64,000 nucleotides of DNA from Lophius americanus (taxonomy: Eukaryota > Chordata > Actinopteri > Lophiiformes > Lophiidae): NCBI GenBank assembly GCA_037951165.1, contig JBBDHG010000014.1, positions 1,945,501 through 2,009,500 on the forward strand, in the 5' to 3' direction. Under the pieces are notes generated by a model that saw nothing but the letters and a program-made list of their open reading frames with translations, was not told where the DNA came from and did no database searches. How positions within the stretch are numbered: the stretch's first letter is position 1; each line of letters starts with the position of its first letter. This document shows, piece after piece, positions 12,072 to 24,175 of this stretch. A program made the position numbers and the translations under genes.

Positions 12072-15000
12072 ATTTGGACTCAACTACCTGCTTCACGGCC
12101 TGGAGCATTAATTGATATCAGCTGCATCCTGTCAGTTAGCCTAATCTATCCTATCACTGACACACCTGCAAGCTTACCCCCTTCATCACCTCATCACCAT
12201 CAACTCCTCTCTCCGCTCTTCATTCCTTCTCTATCCATCTAGTTCTTGCATGCTGCTGGTTTGTGCACCATCCAATTCCCCATCCCCACCTAGTCCTCGG
12301 AAATCCATCAGTTTCATCATTCATCAGCCTCTGCTGAGTCGTCAGCCACCGCCACCAGTGTCCAGACTCCACAAGGGGATATTTCATGCTGCTGCTCAGG
12401 GCAGAGACCCTTCAATCACAATCTCCCCGAAGGGTCTGAGCGCCAAATACTTTCTAATAGACTCATTGTCACACATCTGCTGTTGTAATGAATTGTTCAT
12501 CTATTCAACATCTTGTCTTCTCTGATTGACCTACAGATTACCAGCATAAGCACATAAGCACTATTTACACAAGCCCTAAATAACCATACGGTTCAGTTTG
12601 TTTAAAAAGGTCCCTTAGTTTCAAAGAAAGGTCACCACAGCAGAGCGCGGGTTAATTCCAATAAAGACTGTGCCCATTAAATAGAACTTTAAGGATGACT
12701 GAATGAGTTAATGTTATAATAAAAGTGTTTCCTGCTGACTAAAACAGTTTTAAGATGTAAATCATGGAAGAAGAGTCCACCGCTCTCAGCAGAGCAGTAA
12801 AACCTATATTTAAGAAAATCTGCTATCCAGCCATGTAAGTTATGTTTCACTTGAGAAAAGTCCAAAGCTGTATGTGGGTTTTATTGTGTTGGAATCAGGC
12901 AGAGGTGTGAAAATCTCTTATTCTATCCATATTTCTAATGTGTCTTCATCCTTCTCATAATCTGTAAAATATTCTATTATTTGGTCAAATACCTTCATGA
13001 CTAAATGCCTCATATGCCTGCTGAGATATTGATGTTAAGCGATCTTATTTTCAGAGGCTTAATCAGTATGAAACAGACCACACTATAGAATTTCTCAACT
13101 GACTTATTCTAAAGTAAGCAGAAATTAACTTGAACTTAAATGAAATGAATCTGCCTCCATTGAATGTTCGCAGCATTGTGTATAAATTAGATTAATAGAA
13201 TGAACCACAAATTGAAATTCTGCTTATATATAACAGATACAATTAACCAGTCGGGGTATTATATTATTTGGCTTACATGATTAATAGACAACTGTTCACA
13301 AATCACCAAAAGATCACACGGTCAAATGGGAAGGTGTGTGAAAAAAAAATTGTTTCATTGTTCAGTTAAATACTGGATTATGCTTTTTTTTTCTCCTTCT
13401 ATTCATTTTGTCAACGAGGCGGCTTGAATTCTTATGCTAAAGTCAGGTTTTCTTTCACACCAAATTTCACACCTAATCATATTTCAGTGGTCAGATCTAG
13501 TGGTCAGCTAAGGCTGCTTCATACGAAGATCAGGAATGTTGTATAGAGTTAATTTCTCCACATCCAGAAACAGAACTCGGGCAAAGTTAGCAAGAATGAA
13601 TTAACATGTAATTGAATGTGTCTCTGGCTTAAATCATCAAATCGAACTGCAGTATTTTAGAGAGGGGTGGCTATGGCAGATAAATGCAGATTGGTGAGCA
13701 GAATTTACTAGACCGACTGAGAGTTCAGCTGGCAGGCAGCGTTGAGTCCAGGCTGAGGATGAGCAGAAAGAATCTGGTGGATCATGAATCTGAGTCACGA
13801 GGTTAAGCAAGTAGCAAATTAATACGAGATTTGCAATACGGGATTTTCTGGACACACTACGAATGGAGTTGGGAATTAGTTCACATGGCACAGAGATGCT
13901 ATGTTGCAACTCTTTGAAAATGGATGTAGCCTTGACCTAGAAGAAAAGGTCATCAGGAGGGAGCCAGTCTTCACTGAGTGTTTTGACCCTCCAGCTGTTA
14001 TAACGGCAGCGGTGGTAGAATCACTCTACCTCTCCTCCAGGATTGCAGCTAATCTCCTGTTTCCACTGGTCAATTTATTGACCAATCCCACAAAGACCAA
14101 GATGCTACACCTGGGGGTTATTTCAGGAAGCTGGTGTAGCGTAAAATCAGAGTTTGATAACCCGCTTCCTAAAATATCCCCCTGGTTCCAATCCATTTAT
14201 CCATTCCTCATCCTCAGAAGGAATGTTTTTGACATCTGAATTAGCGTTGATCTGTTAACCTTCAGAGAGTTCTTCGATGCGCTTAGAGCTCTACATCTAC
14301 CTTAAATATAATATCCACCAGTTAGTTAGTTTAGTTTTATTATATGAATTAACCTTCCCAAGGGTCAGAAAATTGGCTGGGTTTCCTTAACCACCTCAAT
14401 AATGAACATTCATCTCACTTAATCGTCAACTGACCTCATAATTTGCGGCAGACGACAAATGCTAATCATTCATTCATTCATCATCTGTGGTGCCTTCAGA
14501 TGAACAGGCCTGTCATATAGTAAATGAATAATTGCTGTTTATTGCAGCGATTATGCAAGACTTTTTTTTTCACTGGTGATGTATTGATGGAGGAGATTTT
14601 TTATGTACAAGAAAAAATATTATCATGCAGCTCACTCCGGCCGCGTTCTGTAGCCTCAGGGCAGAGAAATATGCTAGCAGCCCAGCCTCGCTCACCAAAG
14701 TTGCTGACAGACTATAAGAAGCATGTAGGCTGGTTGTAGATATAAATAAAAACGTCAGATATAAATGTTGGCCGAATGAAAAATATTGACCCCCAGAAAT
14801 GATGCAGACATGCCTTGGGCCAATACAGCCCAGCAGAAGTTATTAAATCTCAGAGTAATGATAGCGAGTAGCAGTTATGGCCTTTCAAAGTTTAACACAT
14901 TCAAGTGTAATTTTGAGCCTCATCAGGCACATCAGCTTAAAGTCAAATTACGCTAGATGTTTTATGCTAAGTCAAATTACTCTGCCTAAAGTGAAGAGGC

Positions 15001-15269
15001 TGCTCCTTGTGCTGAACCAACAAAATCACAGCTCAACCCAGCAACCGGGTCCTACAGTACTTAGTTTAAGTGGCTGCTGAAAAATAAAGTGTTCTCTAGA
15101 TATAGTAGGCTACAGATGTTACTTGAATGTTTGCAATACATATTTAATCACCATTTCATACTGTATATTTGGCTGCTATGGAACGTCAGACTCTATTTCA
15201 ATCGGGAGACGGAGATGAAGAAAACATGAATGATTTATTACAATAGATGATATTTGATAATAAGTCTAT

Positions 15270-15470
15270 TAGAAGTCTTTGGTACTCGGGACTCTTCGGG
15301 GAGATTGTGATTGATTGAGTTGGGCAGCAGGACGGGATATCCGCTAGTTGGAGTCTGGATACTGGTGGTGATGGCTGATGACTCTGATGAGACAGAATGC
15401 ATAATGAGACTGGTGAATCTGCGAGGAGTAGGAGGAGGTGTGGAGGTTTTGAGTGTTGGTTAATGTGAGC
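15270..15470 (+). repeat. Dispersed repeat pair, member 2
   Basis: Counterpart of 6850-7070, with GACTCTTCGGGGAGATTGTG, TGGTGGTGATGG and GAGACTGGTGAATCTGCGAG in the same order. Non-coding. Confidence 0.45.
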
Positions 15471-15696
15471 GATCTGTTCTGATGAGCAGTAGAATTCACT
15501 CCATAAAAATCAAAAATCACTTCAGCTCTGACAATTGGAGGCCGAAGGACCGATGAACCTAAGCATGTGCCAGAGAAGATGGAGGTAAAATGGGGAGAAC
15601 AAGAGACAGGTGAAAGCTGTTGGGAGAGGAGTAGATAGACCCAGTTGATGACAGCTGAGATGGAATGTGAGTGTGAAGCTGAATGATTGTTAGCAG

Positions 15697-15726
15697 GGAG
15701 AGAGAGGAGAAAGAGAGAGAGAGAGA
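15697..15726. repeat. (GA)n microsatellite
   Basis: A purine run of GA dinucleotides with two interruptions, about 30 bases. Confidence 0.9.
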
Positions 15727-16681
15727 ACTGTCCTAATGAGGTTTAGTCTTCCTGACTGAGCTTTCACTAGGTCTCCAAAGACAGCGACTGATGATGAAAG
15801 GCTAACCATGATGCTGTGTCACCTTGATTGGATGGATGTGGCTGCCTGAGTGAGCACAGCTGATATGGAAGACGCCCCACACTGAAGCAGGTTATTGAGA
15901 CTGAGCACATGTGTAAGGTGAGAATATAGTGGAATGAGCAGGAACTGTGACCCAGGTCCGCAAGAGAGGAGTCCGTCTGACCAAACTTTCCCCTGATCAT
16001 CATATCGGCTGACATCTGAGGTTAAGTGACTTGGAATGAGATAAATAAGAAATCATAAAGACATGTTTAATTACCAAACAAAGAGTGAAGAGTGGGGCCC
16101 CCAACACATATTTTTGTTAAAACTATAAAATATCTAAAGACCCTACAGGTTTTTTCCTGCACTTTCTAAATCAAACTCAGAAGAGCGATAGATGTAAAGT
16201 GTGAATGTGCTGCATGAAAGACCAACAGCCATTAAGTATCAGCAGCGGGGTATAGTCATTAAAGCAGATTTAAGGACCCGAATTCAAAACGAATACTTGA
16301 TTCACACATCAAAGTGTCACAAAAGAAATAATAGATGAAGCAGGTATTCAGGCTAACATTCATCTATGTGGAATTATTTATGTTGAAGAAATCGGGTTAC
16401 GACATCAAAGACTCGTAATTGCAATGGAAGCATGTATTGTGAATGCAGCAAATTAAAACATCAACCTTTGTTATACTGTGCAATTCAAGCCCAGGACTGA
16501 TTCATAACTACTCCGAAGCATGTTCACTTAGGAGGCTCTGCTCCAAACACACAAACCTGTTGTGATATGAGGCCGTCCAGATTGCTGCCCCCGTTTTACC
16601 AGTGCAAACCCTGTAAAGAAGCTGCTTTTCAGAACGGCTGCTAATCAGGACAAACTTGTGAACGGACTGAAAGTTAAGTGC

Positions 16682-16721
16682 ACGCTAAAAGCTGCGACAT
16701 GACGCTAAAAGCTGCAACATG
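16682..16721. repeat. 20-bp tandem duplication
   Basis: ACGCTAAAAGCTGCGACATG at 16682-16701 is followed at once by ACGCTAAAAGCTGCAACATG, with one mismatch. Confidence 0.9.
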
Positions 16722-19700
16722 AAATGGCTTCAAAACAAAGTGCAGGAATATCCTGGAGAATGTGTTGATGAAAAGTTGGAGGATATCAGGACTACATAAT
16801 GAAACTGAATATTGAGTGTTTGAGAGTTAAAACAATTTGTCATGTTGTTAATTGATAGAAAAACAGTTGCTGAGTTTTTGCTCTACAGATTTTCCAGCTT
16901 TTCACGCAAGTTATCAGTTATTAGAAAATCAAAGATGTTCTTATTTGATCCAGACTTTATACCTTACGATTTGGTTTTGAAATAAACTGCAGGTGTGGAT
17001 CCTCCTTCTGGAACACAGTCTGAATAAAATAACCACACAGGGGGAACCCACGTGAGATTCTGAAGAATCAGAATCAACGTCCAAAACAAGGACTGCATTT
17101 TTGTTGCATTCTATATGATTCATCTGATGAGCTTTGCAATTTTGCAAACGAACTACAGCCTGTTTATGATACACCTACGACCTCATCATCATCTGGGGAG
17201 CTTTTCCCAATATGATGACTGACAGGCGGGTAGAATGGTATCCTCCTCTTCTATCGTCTGTGTCTCATCCTTACAGGGAGTAAGACACAGGGTTTAGTGT
17301 GAAACACCTGTTTCTTTTTTTCTCTCCTCTGTGTTACCTGGGCTCATTTTTGATTTCCTTCTTTTTCCATTTGTTTTTCTCCTTCTCTCTAATGGCTGGC
17401 CCCTTCTGTAACTTCCTGTACTTGTTTTCACGCTGTAAACAAACTGAGCCACGGTTCACTACCTCTTTTTGTTGGACCTGAGTCGAGCTGTTTGACCTGG
17501 ACCTGACAAATTTGCTTCGCATAGGTATAAGCTCTGAGAGCGCTCCGGTGACATTTCAGTGAATGGAGCATCTATTGGTCAGAATATGAATGTATTTATT
17601 TTCAATATGAACTGTCACCTTTGGCCCAGGGCAATGATGGATTTTTATACACATTACATTGATGGGAGTTCTATCAATTTTTTACTAAATTACAATTTAT
17701 GAAAGTGAGAGCATGAAGCCTCTAACATAAATAAATGTACACCATGACTCTTACCTAAAGTCATAACCCCGAACTAATTAGACTAGATCAGATACTATTT
17801 CATATCATTTCCAGCATGAATGAAGTGAGTATCGACTGTGAACGATAATTGGAAAGGCTGAAACTACCGTTTGAAATATATTCTGGGACCCAATCTGTAT
17901 AGAATCTCTAAGGATTTCGGGTTGTTGTATGGAAAACGAATCAAAAAGTCTCGCCAAGCAAATTGTGATATTAAGACATTAGAGGGGAAATTTACTTGAA
18001 TGAATTCATTAAGTCATAACTTCATGCACAGAGAAATAGAATCAGATGAATCGTGCTAAAATAAGAATGGGTCAAATTGATGTTGCCGAGAAAGTCTCAC
18101 AATGCCGGGCAGAGAAGAGAAGACCCTTTTAAAATCAAACCTACAACTTCTGTATGTTTCAAAAATTCAGCGGAGATCTTGTGAATACTTTTTGTGTACT
18201 GTCAGGCTCCATAATGGAAGCTGCATTATGGACAATAACTAGTGATAAGAAGTATTTATAGTCAGCGAATCTGCGAATCCCACATATACAAAGCATGGTG
18301 TGAGGTCTCACATTCTGCCTTCATCTCGCAGCGGAGGTTCGACAAAAATATTCTCCTTAACATACATATGGAGGAAGGAAGGCTTTAATTAATCAACTAC
18401 ATGTTTATCATGGGTATATATTTCTATCTATGGCGTACGAACACATCTGCGGGTCCCGGTAGTTTTAAGGAATACGACTCGTTCAAGGAATCCATAATGT
18501 TGTTCTATCCTCCTCTTCAATGGGCTTAAGAATCTGACCTTAATATATATACACCAGCATTCCTTTTTTTTTAAAGCTTCCTCAAAGCCGACAATCTTTT
18601 TTAGAGAATGCATAAGTCTCTTTTCCAGAGATGTAATATAAGTCCGTGCAACACAGTCACCTAAAGAACCTTAATCTGAAGCCGCTGAAAACGCCACGAT
18701 AGTGAACAGAGGCCTGATCAGTGAATACCCACATGAGAGCTTTTTTTAAATTATTATTTCTGCCTTGGCCTACTTCTAGATCAAGAGCTTGTTACTGAAG
18801 ATCGTGTTTTAAAGCTGGAAATAGAATGAGAATTTTGTAGGAAAATGATAATCGTTGTCCTGTAAACGCTGCCTGTATGAACCTTGTCGAGTAGAGAGTG
18901 CTATTACGGATTTTGACGATGGACGAGTTTAAGATTACTTATTGATGTGCATTACAACTATATCTCTGTGTTTTTAATCATTCTGTGTCTCAGAGAGAGA
19001 AAACGGGCTGTGGATCTTGTGAAAATAAAATATAAAGAGGTATAATGGATGCACACTGGATGCTGGACTTCAAAGGACACAGATTTCTTGCCAGATGTTC
19101 TGAATTCTCCCTACAGCAGTATACACTGGCTCTAATTGATCTCATATATTAAAATCCAAACCACTTTGGTACAGGTGATAATTACCTGCATTCATATTTC
19201 AGTATATTCAATGAGAAATTCACTTTCTTTCTCCAAAATGATCATAGAAGCGAAGACATTGTGCTCCAAATCAGCTTCATTATTAAACCTAGAGAGCAAT
19301 CCTACGGCGTAAAGGCAGCTCAGTTTCCCCATTATCTCCCCGCACTTAAAAGCAACAGCCCGTGATAGTTTGATCCTCATTATATGACCTCTTCACCTAG
19401 AAAATATAGGCCTAGAATCTGGAATCATGATTAGTTTAGACGGACGACAAATTATATTTCACTGATAGCGGTTTTCCTCTGTTGTGGATTTTCCATGAGC
19501 CCTTTGAATTATAACACTTCGGATCCCCACAGATCTGGAATATTCAGATCCAGATTTTCACTTTCTCTCTGCGAAAATGAAGAAAAAGATTTAAAAAAAT
19601 ACATCTTAAATGTAGAACTACGAGCATGAAGAGTGTTGTTGGTAGACCCAGGCTGCTCCACAGCCTCTCTGTCCCAATTGTTGATTTTTTGACAAGTGTG

Positions 19701-19858
19701 TCCTCTCCTCAATCTTGCTGTCACTAATAATGATGCAATTTAATAAATAATCCAGAAGCCCCGACAGCGTCTTCATGACCAAAGTGTTGGACTAGGTTTG
19801 TGTTTGTGTTTTTGTTGTACCACTGACATCTTCACGCCTCCTTGTGTTTCCTTTGCAG

Positions 19859-20050
19859 TTGGGAGGATGCGGCATTCTGGGCGTGGGAGTCTGGCTCTCA
19901 GTGACCCAGGGAAACTTTGCCACCCTGTCATCATCCCTTCCCTCCCTGTCTGCAGCCAACCTGCTCATCGTCGTGGGCACCATCATCATGGTGATTGGTT
20001 GTCTGGGATGTGTCGGAGCTGTCAAAGAGAGCCGTCCTCTGCTTCTGGCA
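19859..20050 (+). CDS. tspan4: Tetraspanin exon A (TM1 end, small loop, TM2), TSPAN4-like
   Basis: This 192-base exon encodes 64 residues in phase 0. It follows a pyrimidine-rich acceptor ending TTTGCAG and is followed by the donor GTAAGT. Residues 1-13 (LGGCGILGVGVWL) are the end of TM1. Residues 14-32 form the small extracellular loop, including QGNFATLSSSLPSLSA. Residues 33-55 form TM2 with the membrane-proximal GCLGCVGA signature, whose cysteines are typical tetraspanin palmitoylation sites. KESRPLLLA is the short inner loop. Tetraspanins are four-pass membrane scaffolds that organise integrins and other partners in the plasma membrane and endosomes. The LSSS-PSLSAANLL stretch is closer to TSPAN4 than to its sister TSPAN9, which is the main alternative. 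The upstream exon (N-terminus and most of TM1) is not found in the window. Exon B at 51327 continues in the same phase. Confidence 0.93.
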
Positions 20051-20866
20051 GTAAGTTATTTTCCACAAAGCTTTCCGGTGTTATCCCTGACTCTTCACTC
20101 AAGGGTGTGTTGAGGTGCCGATGCCACACTCTCATATTACATTAACTTTTTTTAAGCAGTTGGCCACTGTGAAATTATGATGTTTGACATTCTGAAATAA
20201 CATGTTCCGTTTGGTACGAGTCCATAATCAATTGAAATTCACACTGGAAACTCAGTCGTTTCACTTCATGTCTTAAACTGAGCAGCTGAGCCTCTCCCTT
20301 AAATTCTGAGGACTTCTTGACTTCTTCCTTTTTGAACTCATGATACAACCCTGTTATTTCATTTCCACACTCTGATGAGATGTTTCAACAGCTAGTGTAA
20401 AGTAATTTTGTAATTTGTTATTATTCCCATGTTATTTTCTCAAAGGATTATCAATAGTAGCGTCTTGAAAATTCAAACTTCCCCTTTCTCTGAGGTCAGG
20501 GACCACCAACTCACAGGCGTAATGCAAGAGGCTTCCTTTCACAGTGTGAAGCCTTCTGACTGACAGGTAAAACAATAAATATCACTTTTGCGGGGGCTGA
20601 GCAGATAGAAGGTATATTAGAAAATTGAATGTCAACAGGGGAAACATGTACGCCTTGGCATCCACGCCTTTAACAAATGTGTGAAAATGAAATGCTGAAA
20701 GACAGAAAAGAAAAGAAGAGGTGGAATGTACTCAATTGTGTTTCAGGGCGGCCCGTGTGAAGCACACTGGGAGCAAAGTGGGGTTCACTGCTCGAGGACC
20801 ACTTGACATGTAGGCTGAAATCTGGGGACGAGTGTGTCACTTCCTGAGATAAAGATATATGCCTTT

Positions 20867-20939
20867 GTCCGGCATGACAGGCATGGATGCTACAACTAGG
20901 ATTCAAAGTCCTGACTGCTAACCATTACACCATCGGATC
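20867..20939 (-). pseudogene. tRNA-Gln(UUG)-like relic
   Basis: On the minus strand, GATGGTGTAATGGTTAGCA (acceptor edge, D arm, A box) is followed by the anticodon arm AGGACTTTGAATCCT, whose loop CTTTGAA carries UUG. This is the 5' half of a eukaryotic tRNA-Gln. The T arm and 3' acceptor are poorly conserved (GTTGTAGCATCC in place of a clean B box), and acceptor pairing is incomplete. It could be a tRNA pseudogene or the head of an otherwise lost SINE. It is unlikely to make functional tRNA. Confidence 0.6.
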
Positions 20940-21111
20940 ATTAAAAAACACTTGCTCAACATTGGTCTATTAGTATTTCCATGTTTGCCTATATGGCTGT
21001 GTGACTATAGAGATTGGGGAAGTAGAAATTAGATACTACAAATACTAAAGAATACCTGCGTAGCAATTTTTTGTCCAACGATTTGTCCCAAAACAAGCGA
21101 GTATCAAAATG

Positions 21112-21144
21112 GCCCACTAAACTAAAACTAAACTAAACTAAACT
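21112..21144. repeat. Short AAACT microsatellite
   Basis: About six imperfect ACTAA/AAACT units near 21115-21143. Confidence 0.8.
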
Positions 21145-22093
21145 TTTCCCCATTTTTTTGTTATGAAGTAATTTTTGAGGTCAAACCGGCCTGCTCTCAA
21201 CAAATGGCATATGAATAAAATGGCAGTAGTCGAGGCACTACAATGAATTCTTTGCAGACAAGTTAATGTCCTTAACATCATTGTCCACCACATTTACTGC
21301 AGAAAAAATAGCACTTTTTTTTATACAAAAATCCTCTTACTGCTAACCAGTTATGTCATACAAAACCCTGCATATTTACAGTTTATACATTTTACATATG
21401 TGAGATTCTCATACAAGCGGAATCCTGTATGTTGCATCTGACATGAATATTAACACACGAACTCTGTGAAAAATGGCAAAAACCTAATAGCCGAAGAAAA
21501 CAAAAATCAGGGGCCGTTCTGTGGCACACGAAAAAAATTAATCTTAATATTTAAATGAAAATGATGCTTTCAAGAGGGATCTTGTGACATCAAAGCAGTT
21601 CAGGGTCCATATGGAGTATAGTCGTGTTTTTCCTACTTCGAACCACCACAGAACCCCACTGACATGCTTCCCTTATTTTGTGTCTAATGTGTGGAGATAT
21701 TTCAGTAGCGTCTTTCATCTCAGCAGAGAATCCCCTGCTGGTTTCTTCGGTGGGTAAATAGCTGTTGTAGTACATGTTGATTACTGACCACACCGTTGTA
21801 ATCACATGAAAGTTCAGTGCATCCTATGCCCTCTTTCTCATCAACATGGAGTCAAAGCAGCGTCTGTTGTATAATGAAAGAAAATCTCATTTACAAGTCA
21901 ATTATGACCTTTTCAAGGCAGATTACTCATCACAAACTCTTCAGTGGAAGAATGAGTTTAGATGCTTTTCGGTCTGTCAGGGCTATTATTTACGGTGAAT
22001 TCTGAAGACCTGTTTACTTTTTCTCACATAATTACTTTTGAAGTTACCCATTTAGTCAAAATGGATTTGGACCTTTCATGTTCTGGTTATTAT

Positions 22094-22357
22094 AGAAAGA
22101 AAGAAAAGAAAGAAATAATCCTTTATTAGTCACATAGAGTCATACACAGTACAACATAGTGAAATTACTTCTCTGCATTTGACCCATCCCTGAGGGAGCA
22201 GTGGGCAGCCCCTCGTGGAGCGCCCGGGGAGCTAAGGATTCAGGGTCTTGCTCAAGGACCCTACGACAAGTAGACCCTGGTGGGATTCGAACCGGCTACC
22301 TTCCGACCTTCTGATCAGGAGGCGGCCGCTCTACCCACTGAGCCACAGCCGCCCCCA
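22094..22357 (-). mobile_element. tRNA-derived SINE, reverse copy
   Basis: Reverse complement of the family at 5022. The head is at the right (box A complement CCCACTGAGCCACAGCCGCC, box B complement GGATTCGAACC). The body has CAGGGTCTTGCTCAAGGACC, and the AAAG-rich 3' tail is at 22094. It appears better preserved than the 62107 copy. Confidence 0.88.
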
Positions 22358-22358
22358 C

Positions 22359-22359
22359 A

Positions 22360-22390
<31 letters not shown>

Positions 22391-22400
22391 AAAAAAAAAT
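22359..22400. repeat. Homopolymer T/A block
   Basis: About 28 T followed by about 12 A, abutting the 5' side of the reverse SINE. Possibly an insertion target or relic of another retroelement tail. Confidence 0.9.
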
Positions 22401-22529
22401 AGCTTTTTATAGAAGCTAAATCAACAGTAAATATGTGGAACCTTCTTCTATTCACCATTGAATCTACAAAGATGTTGTGCATACCAAGTTTCAAAACATA
22501 TTAAAAGACAACAAATATTAGATACCATC

Positions 22530-22830
22530 TAAGGTTCAGTGTGGAGGATTTCGGAGTAGCTCATTGAAAAAATGGAATGTCATATTGATAACTAAGTTTT
22601 CATTGGTTTATAATACTACAGAGTAAGTGGGTGCTCTTCCAAGGAGCTGCCATGTTTAGCTGCCACGTTTGTACAGGAGCCCAGAACGGACAAATGTAAT
22701 ACTGGCTCTTCATGTTGCTCATGATGGGGCTCTTTGGATTTTGAAGTTGGACTGGGGGCTGCAAAGTCCACCAAGGGGATTTTACTCCGATGGAGATGGA
22801 CATCCACAGGGCTCCAGCTTTGCATCAACC
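22530..22830. mobile_element. Teleost dispersed DNA element (unnamed)
   Basis: Matches a common teleost non-coding repeat in word order: TTCAGTGTGGAGGATTTC, GTTTTCATTGGTTTATAAT, GGAGCTGCCATGTTTAGCTG, CAGGAGCCCAGAACGGACAA and GGCTCTTCATGTTGCTCATG. Such copies are usually a few hundred bases and carry no gene. The GC-rich ORFs on both strands here follow from that composition and are not credible genes. The boundary toward 22960 is uncertain. Confidence 0.6.
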
Positions 22831-23358
22831 CCCCCCCCCCCGGACCATGACACTTCCCGGGGCTGTAGGCCGAGTACTTGGGGGAGCGAGTGCTCCTACT
22901 CTCTCTTCCGCCCATTGGCTGAAGAATTGAGTCACTTGGATGGATCGTGTCCGGGGGAGTTTCATTGTCAACAGTTGCACGAGTCGGGTCTTCATGGTTC
23001 TCAACTTTGATGGCAATGTTTCATGTACCGTTGCTTTTTCTTGTGCTGAATAACAAGTATGATCCTCCATTTCTCAAAATATATGCTCCCCTCCCCTCCC
23101 TGGGGAGGATGAAGGACATAGCCATTACTCTCATCGCTATCACATAGAGGAAAAGATAATATTCTTATCTTCGATCCAGGCTTTGACCAAAAGTTTCACA
23201 GAAGAAATAAGTTAATACAATTTCCAACTAAGGCCTAGACTATCCCGGACAGCAAGGGTTTCTCCCGGGGGAAGCCACCATTGAGTTTAACATTTGGCAG
23301 GTGATCTATGAAATCGTTTTGAGTAATCGTCTTAACAAAAACAATACGCAGCAGCAGC

Positions 23359-23388
23359 ATTTGTAAGAAGTTGTATCTTCTTACAAAT
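23359..23388. repeat. Perfect 12-bp hairpin
   Basis: ATTTGTAAGAAG (23359-23370) and CTTCTTACAAAT (23377-23388) pair exactly around the loop TTGTAT. No T tract or neighbouring gene gives it an obvious role. Confidence 0.85.
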
Positions 23389-23679
23389 ACCTGTTATTGA
23401 AAGTTATTGACTCAGAGCTGGACTTTGGAAAGAACTGTGCAGCTGTGTATAAAAGGGGTACCGGCGACTTCAATGTGTGAGGAAACTGTTCCGCTTCCAT
23501 GTAGATAAAACCTTGATGACCCATTTTTATGGTGCTTTTATTGAATCAATGAATTTTTTTCCCTTCGTGTCATGGTTTTAAAGTCTCTGACAGGAACAAA
23601 AATTATTTTAATCAAGTGGTGAAATGGTCCAGTAAGCTGATCGGTGAGCCCTAGCTGAACCCAATGTCCCTGTACACCA

Positions 23680-23849
23680 GACAGTTAGAGCATATAGCCA
23701 ATACCATTTTAAATGACAGACTGCACCCGTTGCACAGTAAGTTCCAGCTTCTGGCCTCTGGACAGAGGTTTTTAGTCCCATGTTGTAAGATGGAACGCTC
23801 TTAAACAACGTTGTTCCAGCCGATATCACATTGGTTAACAAACTGTAGA
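23680..23849 (+). pseudogene. LINE ORF2 C-terminal fragment (L2/CR1-like)
   Basis: Reading from 23690 gives ILNDRLHPLHSKFQLL and SGQRFLVPCCKMERS, then a TAA stop, then a continuation resembling the usual ending. The DP/HPL-F-LLPSGRR-R-P pattern is typical of the extreme C-terminus of many teleost L2/CR1-type non-LTR retrotransposons. The stop and lack of upstream reverse transcriptase show a 5'-truncated dead copy. The clade is tentative. Confidence 0.55.
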
Positions 23850-24026
23850 CAAATTCCTTGGCAGCTGGTATTTATTTATTTATTTATTTGTTCGTTGATT
23901 TTAGATTTTTTGTATTTTAAGGTACGGTTCTTTAAGTTTTAGTTTTTTTTATTAATATTTATTAGAATTTGAAACATTTAAAAAATATAAGAATAGCAAA
24001 AAAAACACATTTTTGATTAGTTCTGG

Positions 24027-24120
24027 AGTATGAGAGGCCCTTTGAAAGGCCCTTTTCAAATGCAAAGTCCTACTCTCAAAGGCACACCACTATACTATTA
24101 CACAAACACTAACATACCTT
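24027..24120 (+). repeat. Left terminal inverted repeat of the composite element
   Basis: Outer part AGTATGAGAGGCCCTTTGAA, a less conserved 34-base gap, then CACACCACTATACTATTACA and AAACACTAACATACC. It pairs with 31069-31168. Confidence 0.65.
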
Positions 24121-24175
24121 CTTAAATGAACAATTCTCTCACACACATTATTGTTAAGGCCAGGTATCATAATCA

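Larger units (their letters stand above)
1..19858 (+). other. Intron upstream of tetraspanin exon A
   Basis: Inferred first coding intron of the tetraspanin gene. It is AT-rich, with only short chance ORFs. Recognisable content is listed separately: modular repeat copies at 1385, 1783 and 8240, a Tc1-like relic at 4134, SINE pieces at 3078, 5022 and 5347, a MITE candidate at 7075, a V-SINE at 9417 and a GT tract at 11952. I see nothing I can name in 1-1384, 2351-3077, 3113-4133, 5400-6849, 7481-8239, 8485-9416, 9706-10547, 10741-11951, 12072-15269 (except the ORF at 13901, rejected) and 15727-19858. Confidence 0.75.

Noticed and set aside
13901..14239. 112-residue plus-strand ORF
   Set aside because: No recognisable domain. 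The segment near 14110-14170 resembles a decayed repeat; no splice context.
19798..20145. 115-residue plus-strand ORF overlapping tetraspanin exon A in another frame
   Set aside because: Shadow of the exon; the tetraspanin frame has the domain and the splice sites.
22616..23070. Four overlapping ORFs of 80-113 residues on both strands
   Set aside because: They lie in a GC-richer part of a common non-coding teleost repeat, and none shows a domain.
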